Positions 49,135-58,156 are shown, counted from the stretch's first letter. The stretch is DNA of 64,000 nucleotides from Flavobacteriales bacterium (GCA_016710015.1 JADJLR010000002.1:248001-312000), one strand, 5' to 3'. Notes: generated from the sequence alone by a model not told the origin. Numbers and translations are program-made.

Positions 49135-51135
49135 ATGCACTTCCCACTCTTCGGTGAACTCATCATCATCCTTGGTCTGGCCACGGGCATCCTGCTCTTG
49201 TTCCGGAAGTTCAAGTTGCCCGGGATCCTGGGCTTCATTGTAACGGGCATGATCGCCGGGCCACATGGCCTAGGTTGGGTGAAGGAGGTGGAAGAGGTGG
49301 AAGCCATGGCGGAGATCGGCGTGGTACTGCTGTTGTTCGTGATCGGCATGGAGTTCAGCCTGAAGAAACTCGCAGCGCTCGGCCGTACGGTCTTCATTGG
49401 TGGCACTTTGCAGGCCGGTCTTACCACTCTACTGGTGACCGGGGTACTGGCCTTGTTCGGTATGCGTACCGAAAGTGCGGTCTTCGTGGGTTTCTTGGTC
49501 ACCTTGTCCAGCACGGCTATCGTGTTGCGCATATTGCAGGAGAAGGGCAAAATGGATGTGACGCATGGTCGGGTCGCAACGGCCATCCTCATTTTCCAGG
49601 ACATCATCGTGGTACCCATGATGTTGGTGACACCGTTGCTCGCGGGGAAGAGTACGAACATCAGCATGGACCTGATGTGGATGTTGGCCAAGATGATCCT
49701 CCTCCTCGTGGCGGTCTTCATCAGTGGCCGGTACATCGTTCCGCGACTTCTGGCAGCCGCGACCAAGGGAAAGGGCAACGACCTGTTCATCATCTCCATC
49801 GTGGTGATCTGCTTCGCTGCGGCCTTCGCCACACAAGCACTCGGACTTTCTCTTGCATTGGGTGCCTTCTTCGCTGGTCTGGTCATCAGCGAAACCGACC
49901 ACGCGTACCATGCAACGGGCATCGTTCTTCCGTTCCACGAGTTGTTCATGAGCTTCTTCTTCGTGAGTATCGGAATGCTCGTGGACCTGCACCAATTTGC
50001 CGCTACACCCTTCCTCATCATCGGTCTCACCGTTGCACTGATCGTCCTGAAGGTCCTGACGACCACGCTCGCCGTTTGGTTCTTGAAGTATCCACTGCGG
50101 ACCGCCTTGCACACGGGTTTGACACTGTTCCAATTGGGGGAATTCGGATTCATATTGGCGATACCCGGACTCGAATTGGGTTTGCTGAGCAAGACCCATT
50201 ACCAGGTATTCCTGAGCGTAAGCATCCTCAGCATGGGAGCAACGCCATTCATACTGGAATACTCGGACCGTATCGTGCGGTACTTCTTCCTTTCGTTCGT
50301 TCCCAGTTCGGTGAGCAAACGATTGGATCGGTTGATGCGCGTAAAGAAGGAACAAGAGCGGACCTTGGGTAAGGTCCTGAAGGATCATGTGGTGGTGATC
50401 GGATTCGGGTTGAACGGACGAAATGTGGCCAATGCCGCCATCGATTCTGGTATCCGTTGCGCCGTGATCGAGTCGGAGTTGGAGGTCGCACAGCGTGCTC
50501 AAGCCATTGGACTGCCTACGTTGGTGGGTGATGCCACCAATTCCCATTTGCTGGAACAGGCCCATGTGGAGCGAGCACGTGTGGTGGTCGTGGCGATCAA
50601 TGATCAGACCCAGACCTTGCAGATCATTGCCGCCGTACGGTCCATCAGCAACACGGCGCACATCATCGTCCGTACCCGGTATGTCCGCGACCTGGAGGAT
50701 ACCTATGCCGCAGGTGCCAACGAAGTGATCCCGGAGGAGTTCGAGACCAGCATCGAGATCTTCCACCGGGTGCTCCGCAAATACTTGGTGCCCGAGGTAC
50801 GTATCCAGGATCTGATCGCCTCGATCCGCAACGATCATTATGAACGTTTACGCGGCAAGTCCGGCAACAAGCTCCGCAAGAAGAACGAGCCACTGGCCAT
50901 TCCGGGGTTGGAGATCGCTACCCTCCCGGTCACGCTCGGGCGAAGCAAGGTGGTGGGCCGTTCCATTGCCGAGAGCCAATTGCGCGAACAGTATGGCATC
51001 ACGGTACTCGCTATTCGGCGCGAAGGGCGCTACATCACCAACGTGAAAGGCGATGCCCGGATCTTGACCGACGACCTGCTGTACCTGCTCGGTTCACCGG
51101 AGAATATCGTTCGGTTGGACCACGATCTTCGATGA
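49135..51135 (+). CDS. CPA2 family monovalent cation:proton antiporter with RCK domains (KefB/YbaL-like)
   Basis: 666 residues. A twelve-helix Na+/H+ exchanger domain (about 1-385: ILGFIVTGMIAGPHGLGW, FQDIIVVPMML, GAFFAGLVISETDH) is followed by an RCK/TrkA-N domain (DHVVVIGFGLNGRNVANAAI, about 415-530). A TrkA-C domain is at the end (SIAESQLREQYGITVLAIRR, about 575-660). It should move K+ or Na+ against protons under nucleotide control. GATCTTTG (49059-49066) is a weak -7 box. The convergent DUF2330 gene is 44 bp away, and that gap contains a run of eight C bases. Confidence 0.93.
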   Translation: MHFPLFGELIIILGLATGILLLFRKFKLPGILGFIVTGMIAGPHGLGWVKEVEEVEAMAEIGVVLLLFVIGMEFSLKKLAALGRTVFIGGTLQAGLTTLLVTGVLALFGMRTESAVFVGFLVTLSSTAIVLRILQEKGKMDVTHGRVATAILIFQDIIVVPMMLVTPLLAGKSTNISMDLMWMLAKMILLLVAVFISGRYIVPRLLAAATKGKGNDLFIISIVVICFAAAFATQALGLSLALGAFFAGLVISETDHAYHATGIVLPFHELFMSFFFVSIGMLVDLHQFAATPFLIIGLTVALIVLKVLTTTLAVWFLKYPLRTALHTGLTLFQLGEFGFILAIPGLELGLLSKTHYQVFLSVSILSMGATPFILEYSDRIVRYFFLSFVPSSVSKRLDRLMRVKKEQERTLGKVLKDHVVVIGFGLNGRNVANAAIDSGIRCAVIESELEVAQRAQAIGLPTLVGDATNSHLLEQAHVERARVVVVAINDQTQTLQIIAAVRSISNTAHIIVRTRYVRDLEDTYAAGANEVIPEEFETSIEIFHRVLRKYLVPEVRIQDLIASIRNDHYERLRGKSGNKLRKKNEPLAIPGLEIATLPVTLGRSKVVGRSIAESQLREQYGITVLAIRREGRYITNVKGDARILTDDLLYLLGSPENIVRLDHDLR

Positions 51136-51179
51136 CACGAAGAGGGGAGCGATGCCCCCCCCGAACCGTGCAACGCATT

Positions 51180-52631
51180 TCACGCTATGGATGCGGTCTT
51201 CCTTGATCGCAACATGTACGCACCGATCAACAAGGCCAATAGACCCAGAACGAAGCCCAACATTCCATTGGGACCATTTCCGTTAGGACCGTCCGAAGGG
51301 AAGTAGGGTCCTTCGAGACCATTCCTGCGTGCAGGGGTCAACTTGCCCTTCACCTCGTTCATGTAGTTGCGCTCTTGGGAAAGATCCCAGCCCGTTAGTG
51401 CATAGAGTTCGTCCATTTCACGGGTCCGTCGGTAGAACAGATCCTCTAGATAATCCTGCCCAGCCGTGCACGTGAGATCGCCAGTGGCGGGGTGCGTTAG
51501 GATGTAACGCGCTTGGAAGTGTTCCGTATTCGGTGTCACCTGGAACGCGAGGTCCTGCGGAAATTTCTCGCGCCCATAACGAACATGCATACGGGTGAAA
51601 AAGACCTGGCCACCCCCATCGTTCGCCCAATCCACACCGGCCTGTGCGAATTCATTCGGCATGGGAGGCGGACCTACACAGGGGTCGCACTTCATGCCGC
51701 CCCACGTAGGTGTCACGTTCCATGCGTACTCCAATGCAACTGCATTGCGCCCTTCACGTTCCCAATTCTTGGCGAAGAGGTCCTTGTAGAATTCGCCGAA
51801 CCGCGCCTTCGCGAACAACGGAATGTTCTTGTCGGACGGAACCTTCACGGTTCGGTAGTTCACACATTCCACCCGACCAGTGCGGGTGAACGCATAAACG
51901 ATCATGTCCTGTACACCGCTGCTGTTGGCCATGCCCAAGCGGATCGGCAACATGAACTTCTCACTCTCGAACCGCACTTGGATCGGACGTAGAAAGTCGT
52001 AACCGCTGGCCTGCAAGCGCTGTAGATCCACCTTCACAACAAAGAACTTCATGCCGCTCTTGATGTACGGATCCAACACCTCATGTGCTGTGTTCGGGAT
52101 CTTGTATCCGTTGTCCAGCAACCAGTCCTTCAATCCATTGCTCTCTTTCGCACCGAGGATCAGGATGTCGTACTCACCGACTGCATACCGCGCCTCGATC
52201 GTTACGCCGTAGTCCTTCTCGTTCGCGTCCCGCATCGCAGGCACCTTCGCTTTACCGGTCGAGGTCACCATGTCCATTTGGACTTCGGACTCCGCGTATT
52301 CCCAGCGTTGACAGGGGTTATCGTCCCAGTATTCCACCAAACGCGGGGAACTGTACGCATCGAGCGCCGTGAACACGTTGCGCTCCACAATGCGGATATC
52401 GCTCTGCTGTAGAACGGTCGGAACAGGAACCACCATCGCAAAGTCCTTCACGTTTCCTTTGAAGTCATTGCTCATGGTGATGATCGTTCGTTGGCCATCA
52501 CGAACGAGGATCACCTCGCTGCGGTCGTTGAAGAGGGTGGCATCGGCCTTGGCCACATAGAAACCGCAGAAGGACATGGACTGCAAAGCCGATAGGGTCA
52601 ATGTTGCTAGAAGAAGGTTGCGCAAATTCAT
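51180..52631 (-). CDS. DUF2330 domain protein, secreted or membrane-anchored
   Basis: 483 residues. The signal peptide (MNLRNLLLATLTLSALQSM) ends near SFCGFYVAKADATLFN, the DUF2330 N-terminus. FAMVVPVPTVLQ, YDILILGAKESNGLKDWL and AYGFTRTG-like AFTRTGRVECVNYR follow. A cysteine-rich stretch (MKCDPCVGPPPMPNEF) precedes a glycine/asparagine linker (PNGNGPNG) and one C-terminal helix with a basic end (LGFVLGLLALLIGAYMLRSRK), suggesting anchoring with the bulk outside the cytoplasm. Function unknown. It starts 10 bp after the RnfD-like stop, so the two form an operon. Confidence 0.85.
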   Translation of the reverse strand: MNLRNLLLATLTLSALQSMSFCGFYVAKADATLFNDRSEVILVRDGQRTIITMSNDFKGNVKDFAMVVPVPTVLQQSDIRIVERNVFTALDAYSSPRLVEYWDDNPCQRWEYAESEVQMDMVTSTGKAKVPAMRDANEKDYGVTIEARYAVGEYDILILGAKESNGLKDWLLDNGYKIPNTAHEVLDPYIKSGMKFFVVKVDLQRLQASGYDFLRPIQVRFESEKFMLPIRLGMANSSGVQDMIVYAFTRTGRVECVNYRTVKVPSDKNIPLFAKARFGEFYKDLFAKNWEREGRNAVALEYAWNVTPTWGGMKCDPCVGPPPMPNEFAQAGVDWANDGGGQVFFTRMHVRYGREKFPQDLAFQVTPNTEHFQARYILTHPATGDLTCTAGQDYLEDLFYRRTREMDELYALTGWDLSQERNYMNEVKGKLTPARRNGLEGPYFPSDGPNGNGPNGMLGFVLGLLALLIGAYMLRSRKTASIA

Positions 52632-52641
52632 TGTTGAAGGG

Positions 52642-53490
52642 TTAAAAGGTTCGTTGAGCATGTGGAGCAGGGCGTACCCAATGGAAGGGTTCACCGTGCA
52701 TGAGGTGATCGATCAGCGGGTTCAGAGCACAGCCCAGAAGCAAGGCCCAGATGGGTGCCGCATGGATCCAGAAATGCCAGGAGAATGCAAAAGCCAACAC
52801 CGCGATCCCCATGCCCCAAAGCCATCGTGCTTTTCCAGACCGGGGTGTGGTCATTGGGTCGGTGATCATGAAGAAGGTGAAGAGCAACAGACTACCATTG
52901 GTAAGTTGGTGCCACCACACATCCGCGCCCCAGCCCAAATACCAGACCGTGCGGATGTATACGAGGGCAGCGAACGTGCCCAAGAACGCCACGCTGGTAT
53001 CGATCCGCCCGACGCGCAAGACCATGATCGAGCCCGACGCTACAACCAAGAACACGAGCATTGCACCGCTTCCCCATTGCCCTGGACTTACCCATGCATC
53101 TCCGGTAAGTGCTACTGCGGCCGCGATGCCGAGGTTGCCCGGATTGAAGATGTGCCTGCCTTTCCAACGCAACAGGAATTTCCCCGCTATGGCCACCGTT
53201 GCACCGAACACCAATGTCCAGATCGATCCAGCCTGCAGTAGCAAGCACATCCCGAGCGCCGTGATCACTGCACTCTTCAAGGAGGACCACGGAATACCTT
53301 TCCAACGGATGAAGATGGTTTGAATGCCTACGCACGTTCCGAAGAGTGTGGCATAGCGCATCCATTGCGAATCCCAACCGAGCGCCAAAACGCCGTACGT
53401 GAGGAATCCGCCGAGGAACACGATCTGGAAATGGCGAGGGTCCTGGATGAAGGATCGGAGTCGTGTGGATGTGCCAATGAGAGCTTGCAT
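52642..53490 (-). CDS. RnfD/NqrB-like membrane protein (stand-alone)
   Basis: 282 residues, about nine hydrophobic segments, PF03116 (NQR2/RnfD/RnfE). FLTYGVLALGWDSQWMRYA, KGIPWSSLKSAVITALGM, KFLLRWKGRHIFNPGNLGI and ITDPMTTPRSGKARWLWGM are characteristic. In Rnf and NQR complexes this subunit binds flavin. The usual S/T-G-A-T flavinylation motif is not seen; GDAWVSPGQWGSGAM occupies part of that region. No other rnf or nqr gene is nearby; instead it pairs with DUF2330. ATG 53490 is chosen (MQALIGTSTRLRSFI). Confidence 0.83.
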   Translation of the reverse strand: MQALIGTSTRLRSFIQDPRHFQIVFLGGFLTYGVLALGWDSQWMRYATLFGTCVGIQTIFIRWKGIPWSSLKSAVITALGMCLLLQAGSIWTLVFGATVAIAGKFLLRWKGRHIFNPGNLGIAAAVALTGDAWVSPGQWGSGAMLVFLVVASGSIMVLRVGRIDTSVAFLGTFAALVYIRTVWYLGWGADVWWHQLTNGSLLLFTFFMITDPMTTPRSGKARWLWGMGIAVLAFAFSWHFWIHAAPIWALLLGCALNPLIDHLMHGEPFHWVRPAPHAQRTF

Positions 53491-53609
53491 GGTTAGTGAT
53501 CGAAGAGCCGTACACACACTGCTGGAAAAGGTTCGATCGGATGAAACCTTCATCGCCTGTTCTCCGTTCCAGCGAACCCGACCAAGCACACAATTCCTCT
53601 CTACTACAC

Positions 53610-54032
53610 ATGACCTCCACCCTCACCACTGTACAACACATTCTGATCGTTGACGATGAGGACGATTGCAACTTCGTGACCAGGTTGGTCCTGAAGAAGG
53701 CGGGGTTCAAAGGGATAGTGACCTGCTTTACCAGTGCGGATGAAGCATTACACCACATGCGCAACGGTGGTGAAAAGCCTGATCTGATGTTCGTGGACAT
53801 CAACATGCCGGCCGTGAATGGTTTCGAATTCCTGGCCACTTGTGAAGCGGAAGGCCTGCTCCCCAATGGATGCACCTCCGTGGTGATGTTCTCCTCCAGC
53901 AACCGCCCCGCCGACCTGGAACAAGCGTTGTCCTTTCGCTCTGTGATCGGCTATATCGAAAAGGCTCTCAGCATCGAAAACTTCGAACGGGTGTGCATGG
54001 AACACGAACGCATGCGTCCGGACCAACTTTGA
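53610..54032 (+). CDS. Single-domain response regulator
   Basis: 140 residues, a receiver only. HILIVDDEDDCNFVTRLVL has the acidic pair, Asp63 is in LMFVDINMPAVNGFEFL, and a Lys is in GYIEKALSIENF. There is no output domain, so it probably passes phosphate on or acts by protein contact. ATG 53610 starts the family region. It is the first gene of a run with a second receiver (9 bp later) and a histidine kinase (8 bp after that). Confidence 0.92.
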   Translation: MTSTLTTVQHILIVDDEDDCNFVTRLVLKKAGFKGIVTCFTSADEALHHMRNGGEKPDLMFVDINMPAVNGFEFLATCEAEGLLPNGCTSVVMFSSSNRPADLEQALSFRSVIGYIEKALSIENFERVCMEHERMRPDQL

Positions 54033-54041
54033 ATTCTCCCC

Positions 54042-54404
54042 ATGAAAAAGATACTCATCATCGAAGACGAAACGATCATCTCCTTCGGCTACCGTTTACA
54101 ACTGGAACGGATGGGGTTCGAAGTGACTGGAACGGCACGGAGTTCCGACGAAGCTGAGGAACAGTTGAAGATCGAAATGCCGGACCTGATCATCATGGAC
54201 ATCTACCTGAAGGGCCAGAAGAACGGCTTGGAATTGGCCCGTGAGATCCAAGCTCGTGAGCCGATCCCGATCCTCTTCCTCACAGCGAGCACAAAGCCGG
54301 AGATCGTAGAGGCGATCCATGAATTGAAGGATTGCCAATACTTGAGCAAACCGATCAACGCCGACAGCTTGGAGGACATGCTCCAACGCTATGTTCGCGT
54401 TTGA
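54042..54404 (+). CDS. Single-domain response regulator
   Basis: 120 residues, a receiver only. MKKILIIEDETIISFGYRLQ holds the acidic residues, Asp53 is in LIIMDIYLKGQKNGLELA, and the Lys is in YLSKPINADSLEDML. It resembles the receivers found fused to sensor kinases in Bacteroidota (IYLKGQxNGLELA is common there). It lies between another receiver gene and a kinase gene with only a few bases on each side, so all three are likely co-expressed. Confidence 0.93.
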   Translation: MKKILIIEDETIISFGYRLQLERMGFEVTGTARSSDEAEEQLKIEMPDLIIMDIYLKGQKNGLELAREIQAREPIPILFLTASTKPEIVEAIHELKDCQYLSKPINADSLEDMLQRYVRV

Positions 54405-54412
54405 ACCGTGCC

Positions 54413-55102
54413 ATGCACATTGATCCGGACCAAGCGGAGCGGTTGCACAAATTCGCACATGACCTGCGCAACCGCTTGATCGGCATGCAGCAGGTGATCG
54501 AGCGATTGCAGGAGGAAACATCTGCCGAAGAGCGTGCGGAATTCGTCATTTTCGGCGAGCAGCAATTCTTCAAGGCCTTGCGCGAGGTGGAAATGGTGAT
54601 GGACGATCTCGGCGTGGTCCGTGGCACCGTGACACCGGTACCGACCCGACTGCTTCTTCCTGCATTGATCAGCACGCACGTGGACCACATGCGCTATCGG
54701 TTCGATCGCAAACAACAGACCGTGGTGCTTGAACTCGACGATAGCATCCACGTAATGGGTGACGAACGCATTCTGGGCGATCTGGTGGATGCACTCCTTT
54801 CCAACGCGTCCAAGTTCTCGGATCCCGGTTCGGTCATCACCGTCCGGACCACGGTGAAGGACCAAGAAGTACTACTCGACGTGATCGATACCGGTACAGG
54901 TCTATCCAGCGCCGATCTCGAACAGGTCTTCGTGCGGTTCGCTTGGCTGTCCAATCGCCCGACCGGTGGTGAGTCCCAAGGACGAGGCACCTTGGCACGC
55001 GCCAAACAATGGGCCATGGCCCATCAGGGCGATCTCCATGCGGTAAGCAACGGTCCCGGCAAGGGGTGCTGCTTCACGTTGCGCCTGCCGACTTGCGCTT
55101 AG
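54413..55102 (+). CDS. Cytoplasmic sensor histidine kinase
   Basis: 229 residues without membrane or sensor domains. The dimerisation/phosphotransfer helix has His16 in KFAHDLRNRLIGMQQVIERL. The ATPase domain has the N-box LVDALLSNASKFSDPG, the G1 box DVIDTGTGLSSADLEQVF, a G2-like GESQGRGTLARAKQWA and GPGKGCCFTLRLP. It presumably gets its signal from a partner and phosphorylates the two adjacent receivers. ATG 54413 starts the family-like part. It converges on the NYN gene, 15 bp between the stops. Confidence 0.88.
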   Translation: MHIDPDQAERLHKFAHDLRNRLIGMQQVIERLQEETSAEERAEFVIFGEQQFFKALREVEMVMDDLGVVRGTVTPVPTRLLLPALISTHVDHMRYRFDRKQQTVVLELDDSIHVMGDERILGDLVDALLSNASKFSDPGSVITVRTTVKDQEVLLDVIDTGTGLSSADLEQVFVRFAWLSNRPTGGESQGRGTLARAKQWAMAHQGDLHAVSNGPGKGCCFTLRLPTCA

Positions 55103-55117
55103 ATCCTGAACGGGTCC

Positions 55118-56059
55118 TTAAGCCGGATTTCCATCCACCACGTGCACACGCTTGATGTGCTTTGCCACACGCTGCCCTCTGCTGTTCATTGCCACCTGGA
55201 ACTCGACTGGATCCCCGATCTGTAGTTCCGTGAACTCGGCATCCTCCATGTCATCGTGCAGGAAGAACAGGTTGTTGTCGGGGAAACGGATGAATCCGTA
55301 GCCGTTCATCAAACTCATCACTACACTCTCGTGCCGCTTGTCCGGATCACCTTCTATCACCACGGTCGACTCCTCCCCCTCGCGCACGATATTCTCGCGT
55401 ACTACGAAGCAATCCCGGATCACCTCATTGTCCTCCTTCAGTCCCTCCTCGATGACATCGTGCATTTGCAGCGGATACGTAACCTCGTTCCACAGGTCCG
55501 TGCTGGTGCGCGTATATTGGAACTCCCCGGTTTCGGCATCGGTGAATTCGAAGTCCCAACCCAGTAGCATGGTCTTGCAACCCAATGCATGCAGTTTCCT
55601 CACCAAGGGAACATGGTCACCATCCGATGCAACGAGGACGACCACATCATACCGCTTCAGCATACACAACTCATAGGTCTCCAAAGCCATGAGGACATCG
55701 ATGCCCTTCTCCTTCTTCCGGCCTTGCATGTCCTTCAACGGCAGATAGTGCGTCTGAACGTTGTTGTACATCAGTACGTCATCGAACACCCGATCGTAGT
55801 ACAATTGATTCGGTTTCTCGTTCGCCTCCCGTGCCGTGAATCGGCCACGGAAGAAATGAGCATCGATGATGTGGCACAGGTTCGGTTCGGTGCCTTCACG
55901 CTCGGCCACCATCTGTTTCATGAAATCGTGCAGGCCACCGATGTGGAGCCGACGATGATGATGATGCACATAGTTGTAATAGTTGCTCACGTGGCTGTAA
56001 TAGCTCCCGTCGTAAAAGACACCCACCTTCAAGGCCCGATTGGATGATGTACTTGGCAT
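55118..56059 (-). CDS. NYN (PIN-like) ribonuclease domain protein with cold-shock-like C-terminus
   Basis: 313 residues. The NYN/LabA fold (about 10-215) keeps its acidic sites: VGVFYDGSYYSHV, KGIDVLMALETYEL and VVLVASDGDHVPLVRKLH. The last 70 residues read like a cold-shock/S1-type domain (NGYGFIRFPDNNLFFLHDD, IGDPVEFQVAMNSRGQRVA) with RNP1 and RNP2 equivalents. A nuclease joined to an RNA-binding domain suggests RNA processing or decay; the substrate is unknown. A histidine cluster (VHHHHRRLH) lies near residue 31. TACATTTG (minus strand 56085-56078) is a good -7 box 18 bp before ATG 56059. Confidence 0.87.
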   Translation of the reverse strand: MPSTSSNRALKVGVFYDGSYYSHVSNYYNYVHHHHRRLHIGGLHDFMKQMVAEREGTEPNLCHIIDAHFFRGRFTAREANEKPNQLYYDRVFDDVLMYNNVQTHYLPLKDMQGRKKEKGIDVLMALETYELCMLKRYDVVVLVASDGDHVPLVRKLHALGCKTMLLGWDFEFTDAETGEFQYTRTSTDLWNEVTYPLQMHDVIEEGLKEDNEVIRDCFVVRENIVREGEESTVVIEGDPDKRHESVVMSLMNGYGFIRFPDNNLFFLHDDMEDAEFTELQIGDPVEFQVAMNSRGQRVAKHIKRVHVVDGNPA

Positions 56060-56077
56060 GGATAATGGATAAGGCTT

Positions 56078-56085
56078 CAAATGTA
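56078..56085 (-). promoter_or_regulatory. -7 promoter element for the NYN gene
   Basis: TACATTTG, a perfect TAnnTTTG, 18 bp before the start codon; no clear -33 TTG. Confidence 0.5.
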
Positions 56086-56126
56086 GCCTCTCGTTCGGTC
56101 GATGGGCTACTAACTTGCGATCCGCG

Positions 56127-56684
56127 ATGCGCGCCCTCCTTCTGCTCTGCTTTGGTCTGTTCTGCGGATCGCTTATTGCCCAAGGCACAGGTGATCCACC
56201 GGCCACGGCCTTGAGTTTTTCGCGCACCACGAGCATCCCACTGAACAAGGTCCAACTCCATGACCGCGCCTTGGAAGCTTTGGCCGCCACCTTCGGGCGA
56301 GAACCGGGTGCCAAGGTGCTTTTAACGGACCGGGAGAGCGGGACCATCGAAGCGGTCGCTCGGATGAATTTCCGTTCGGAGATGTTGACGGGTCGCGAGG
56401 AAACCATGGGCACCATCGCCTATTCCATCCATGTTCAAGTGAATGCAGGCGAATTGCGGGTGGTCGTATCGGCTTTAGCGCATACGGGGAACCGCAACAC
56501 GGCACGTGGTGGCATAAGCGTTGGGAAACTGATGCGTGATGATGTTCATGCCCAAACGACCGCCGGCCTAGGGCGAAGCAATGTGGTCCGGGTACATGCC
56601 GAGTTGCGCGAACTCGCCACCACAAGGATCAACTCGCTGCTCCAATCCATGGAGGCGTACATCCGGGCGAATATGGAGCCTTGA
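56127..56684 (+). CDS. DUF4468 domain protein, exported
   Basis: 185 residues. The signal peptide (MRALLLLCFGLFCGSLIAQG) leads into a TBP-like DUF4468 domain: SFSRTTSIPLNKVQLHDRAL, LLTDRESGTIEAVARMNF, then MGTIAYSIHVQVNAGELRVVV, typical of Bacteroidota secreted or periplasmic proteins with no known activity. ATG 56127 is chosen over TTG 56115. The kinase gene follows 54 bp later on the same strand and might be sensed with it, but there is no direct evidence. Confidence 0.83.
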   Translation: MRALLLLCFGLFCGSLIAQGTGDPPATALSFSRTTSIPLNKVQLHDRALEALAATFGREPGAKVLLTDRESGTIEAVARMNFRSEMLTGREETMGTIAYSIHVQVNAGELRVVVSALAHTGNRNTARGGISVGKLMRDDVHAQTTAGLGRSNVVRVHAELRELATTRINSLLQSMEAYIRANMEP

Positions 56685-56738
56685 CCGCTGAGCTGCACTG
56701 TAACCCCTCCCCTCCGCATGCGTTGAAGGGTGGGTTCC

Positions 56739-58055
56739 ATGCCCTACTTCAAACGACATACACTACGCTCTTGGCCTATTCTGGCCATCACACTGATGAC
56801 CGCGTTCATCGTCTATGGCGTTACGCTGATCTCACGGTCAGGCCAACTCCAAGTAAAGATCTCCAAGGAGGTGACGCTGTTGGATGAATTGAGCCGTTTG
56901 ACCGGAACCTTGCATCAACTCGGCCTGACCCACCGCATGGACGTTGGGACCAGACAATATCAATGGCCAGTTGAGCTAGAACGCGTCCACGGCACCATCG
57001 AAGGCCTACAGGAACGATTCCACACTTCACCAGGCATGGACGAACTATCGGACGCGCTGGACCTCCTTCTCCACCAAGCGGATTCGCTGCACAGCCAGGC
57101 CATGGCCGCGAACGGATCCTGGAGCGATCAGCGTCCGAATGAGGTGGTGTTCCAATTCATGATGCAACGTGCGAAACAAGCGGTGGATCGCACCACACGC
57201 CATGTGCATGAACAAGGTTTGGGGGCACACACACGTACACTCTCCGCCCGGTGGGACGAGGCGCAACTCCTGTTGCTCATCGCTTGTCTAGTGGCCGCCG
57301 CGATGGCCTGGTTGGTAGGTGTGCGGAACAAACTACTCGTGCAAGCCCACTTGCGAAGCGAGCAACTGGATGTGGCCAGGCAGAACCTTGAACGTGTGAA
57401 TCGCGATCTGCGAGAGACCATGTTGAGCAAGGAGGAAAAGGAGGTGATGTTGAAGGAGATCCATCACCGGGTGAAGAACAATCTACAGATCGTGAAGAGC
57501 CTGATCCGATTCCAAATGGAACAGGTGAAGGACCCTACGACGACCGAGCTGTTCAACGAGTGCGTGAACCGCGTTAGCGCCATGGCCTTGGTGCATGAGC
57601 AGACCTACCTGAGCAAGGACCTCGCGAACATCGATGTGAACGCCTACCTCAGCCACTTGACCCGTGATCTGTGCTACGCCTACTCCATCGACATTGAACT
57701 GCAATTGGACATCCGCATCGAAGTTCCCACGTTGAGCGTGGACACCTTGATCCCCCTCGGCCTGGTGATCAACGAGATCATTTCGAATTCACTGAAATAC
57801 GCCTTCAAGGGGCGAAAGAAAGGAACGATCCTCGTCCACCTGAGCGGCGACCAAGAACACGGTCTGCATCTGCGTATCGGGGATGATGGCGTTGGGCTAC
57901 CGGACCGCACAAAGTGGGATCGACCGGAGACCTTAGGTATGGACCTGATACACACCTTGGCAGGCCAACTGGATACCCGCGTGGAACTGGTGGCCGGACC
58001 CGGAACGGTCTACGAATTGGTGAGTTTGCAGGAGGAACGCCGAAAGCGCGCCTAA
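56739..58055 (+). CDS. Membrane sensor histidine kinase, HisKA_2 type
   Basis: 438 residues. Two membrane helices (about 12-32 and 176-196) bracket a periplasmic helical sensor of about 145 residues, of the four-helix-bundle kind. A coiled coil (HLRSEQLDVARQNLERVNRD) links to the HisKA_2 domain with the phosphorylated histidine in KEIHHRVKNNLQIVKSLI (about 242-243). The HATPase follows with PLGLVINEIISNSLKYAFKG and IGDDGVGLPD. HisKA_2 kinases often act on receivers that are encoded apart. The single receivers at 53610 and 54042 and the LuxR regulator at 23511 are candidate partners. ATG 56739 is used. Confidence 0.9.
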   Translation: MPYFKRHTLRSWPILAITLMTAFIVYGVTLISRSGQLQVKISKEVTLLDELSRLTGTLHQLGLTHRMDVGTRQYQWPVELERVHGTIEGLQERFHTSPGMDELSDALDLLLHQADSLHSQAMAANGSWSDQRPNEVVFQFMMQRAKQAVDRTTRHVHEQGLGAHTRTLSARWDEAQLLLLIACLVAAAMAWLVGVRNKLLVQAHLRSEQLDVARQNLERVNRDLRETMLSKEEKEVMLKEIHHRVKNNLQIVKSLIRFQMEQVKDPTTTELFNECVNRVSAMALVHEQTYLSKDLANIDVNAYLSHLTRDLCYAYSIDIELQLDIRIEVPTLSVDTLIPLGLVINEIISNSLKYAFKGRKKGTILVHLSGDQEHGLHLRIGDDGVGLPDRTKWDRPETLGMDLIHTLAGQLDTRVELVAGPGTVYELVSLQEERRKRA

Positions 58056-58117
58056 CCGTTCAGTGATCGGACACCCGTTCGGCACAGCCGTGCAAGATGG
58101 GCTTTCTATACGCCCAG

Positions 58118-58125
58118 TACCTTTG
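58118..58125 (+). promoter_or_regulatory. -7 promoter element for the prolyl oligopeptidase gene
   Basis: TACCTTTG followed by CA, a perfect TAnnTTTG, 31 bp before ATG 58157. No -33 TTG found. Confidence 0.55.
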
Positions 58126-58156
58126 CAGCCGTTCGCTTCAAGCGAGCAGCCAGACC

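Noticed and set aside
49429..50838. Open frame antisense to the cation antiporter (469 codons)
   Set aside because: His/Asp/Gln-rich translation typical of an antisense shadow of a membrane protein gene.
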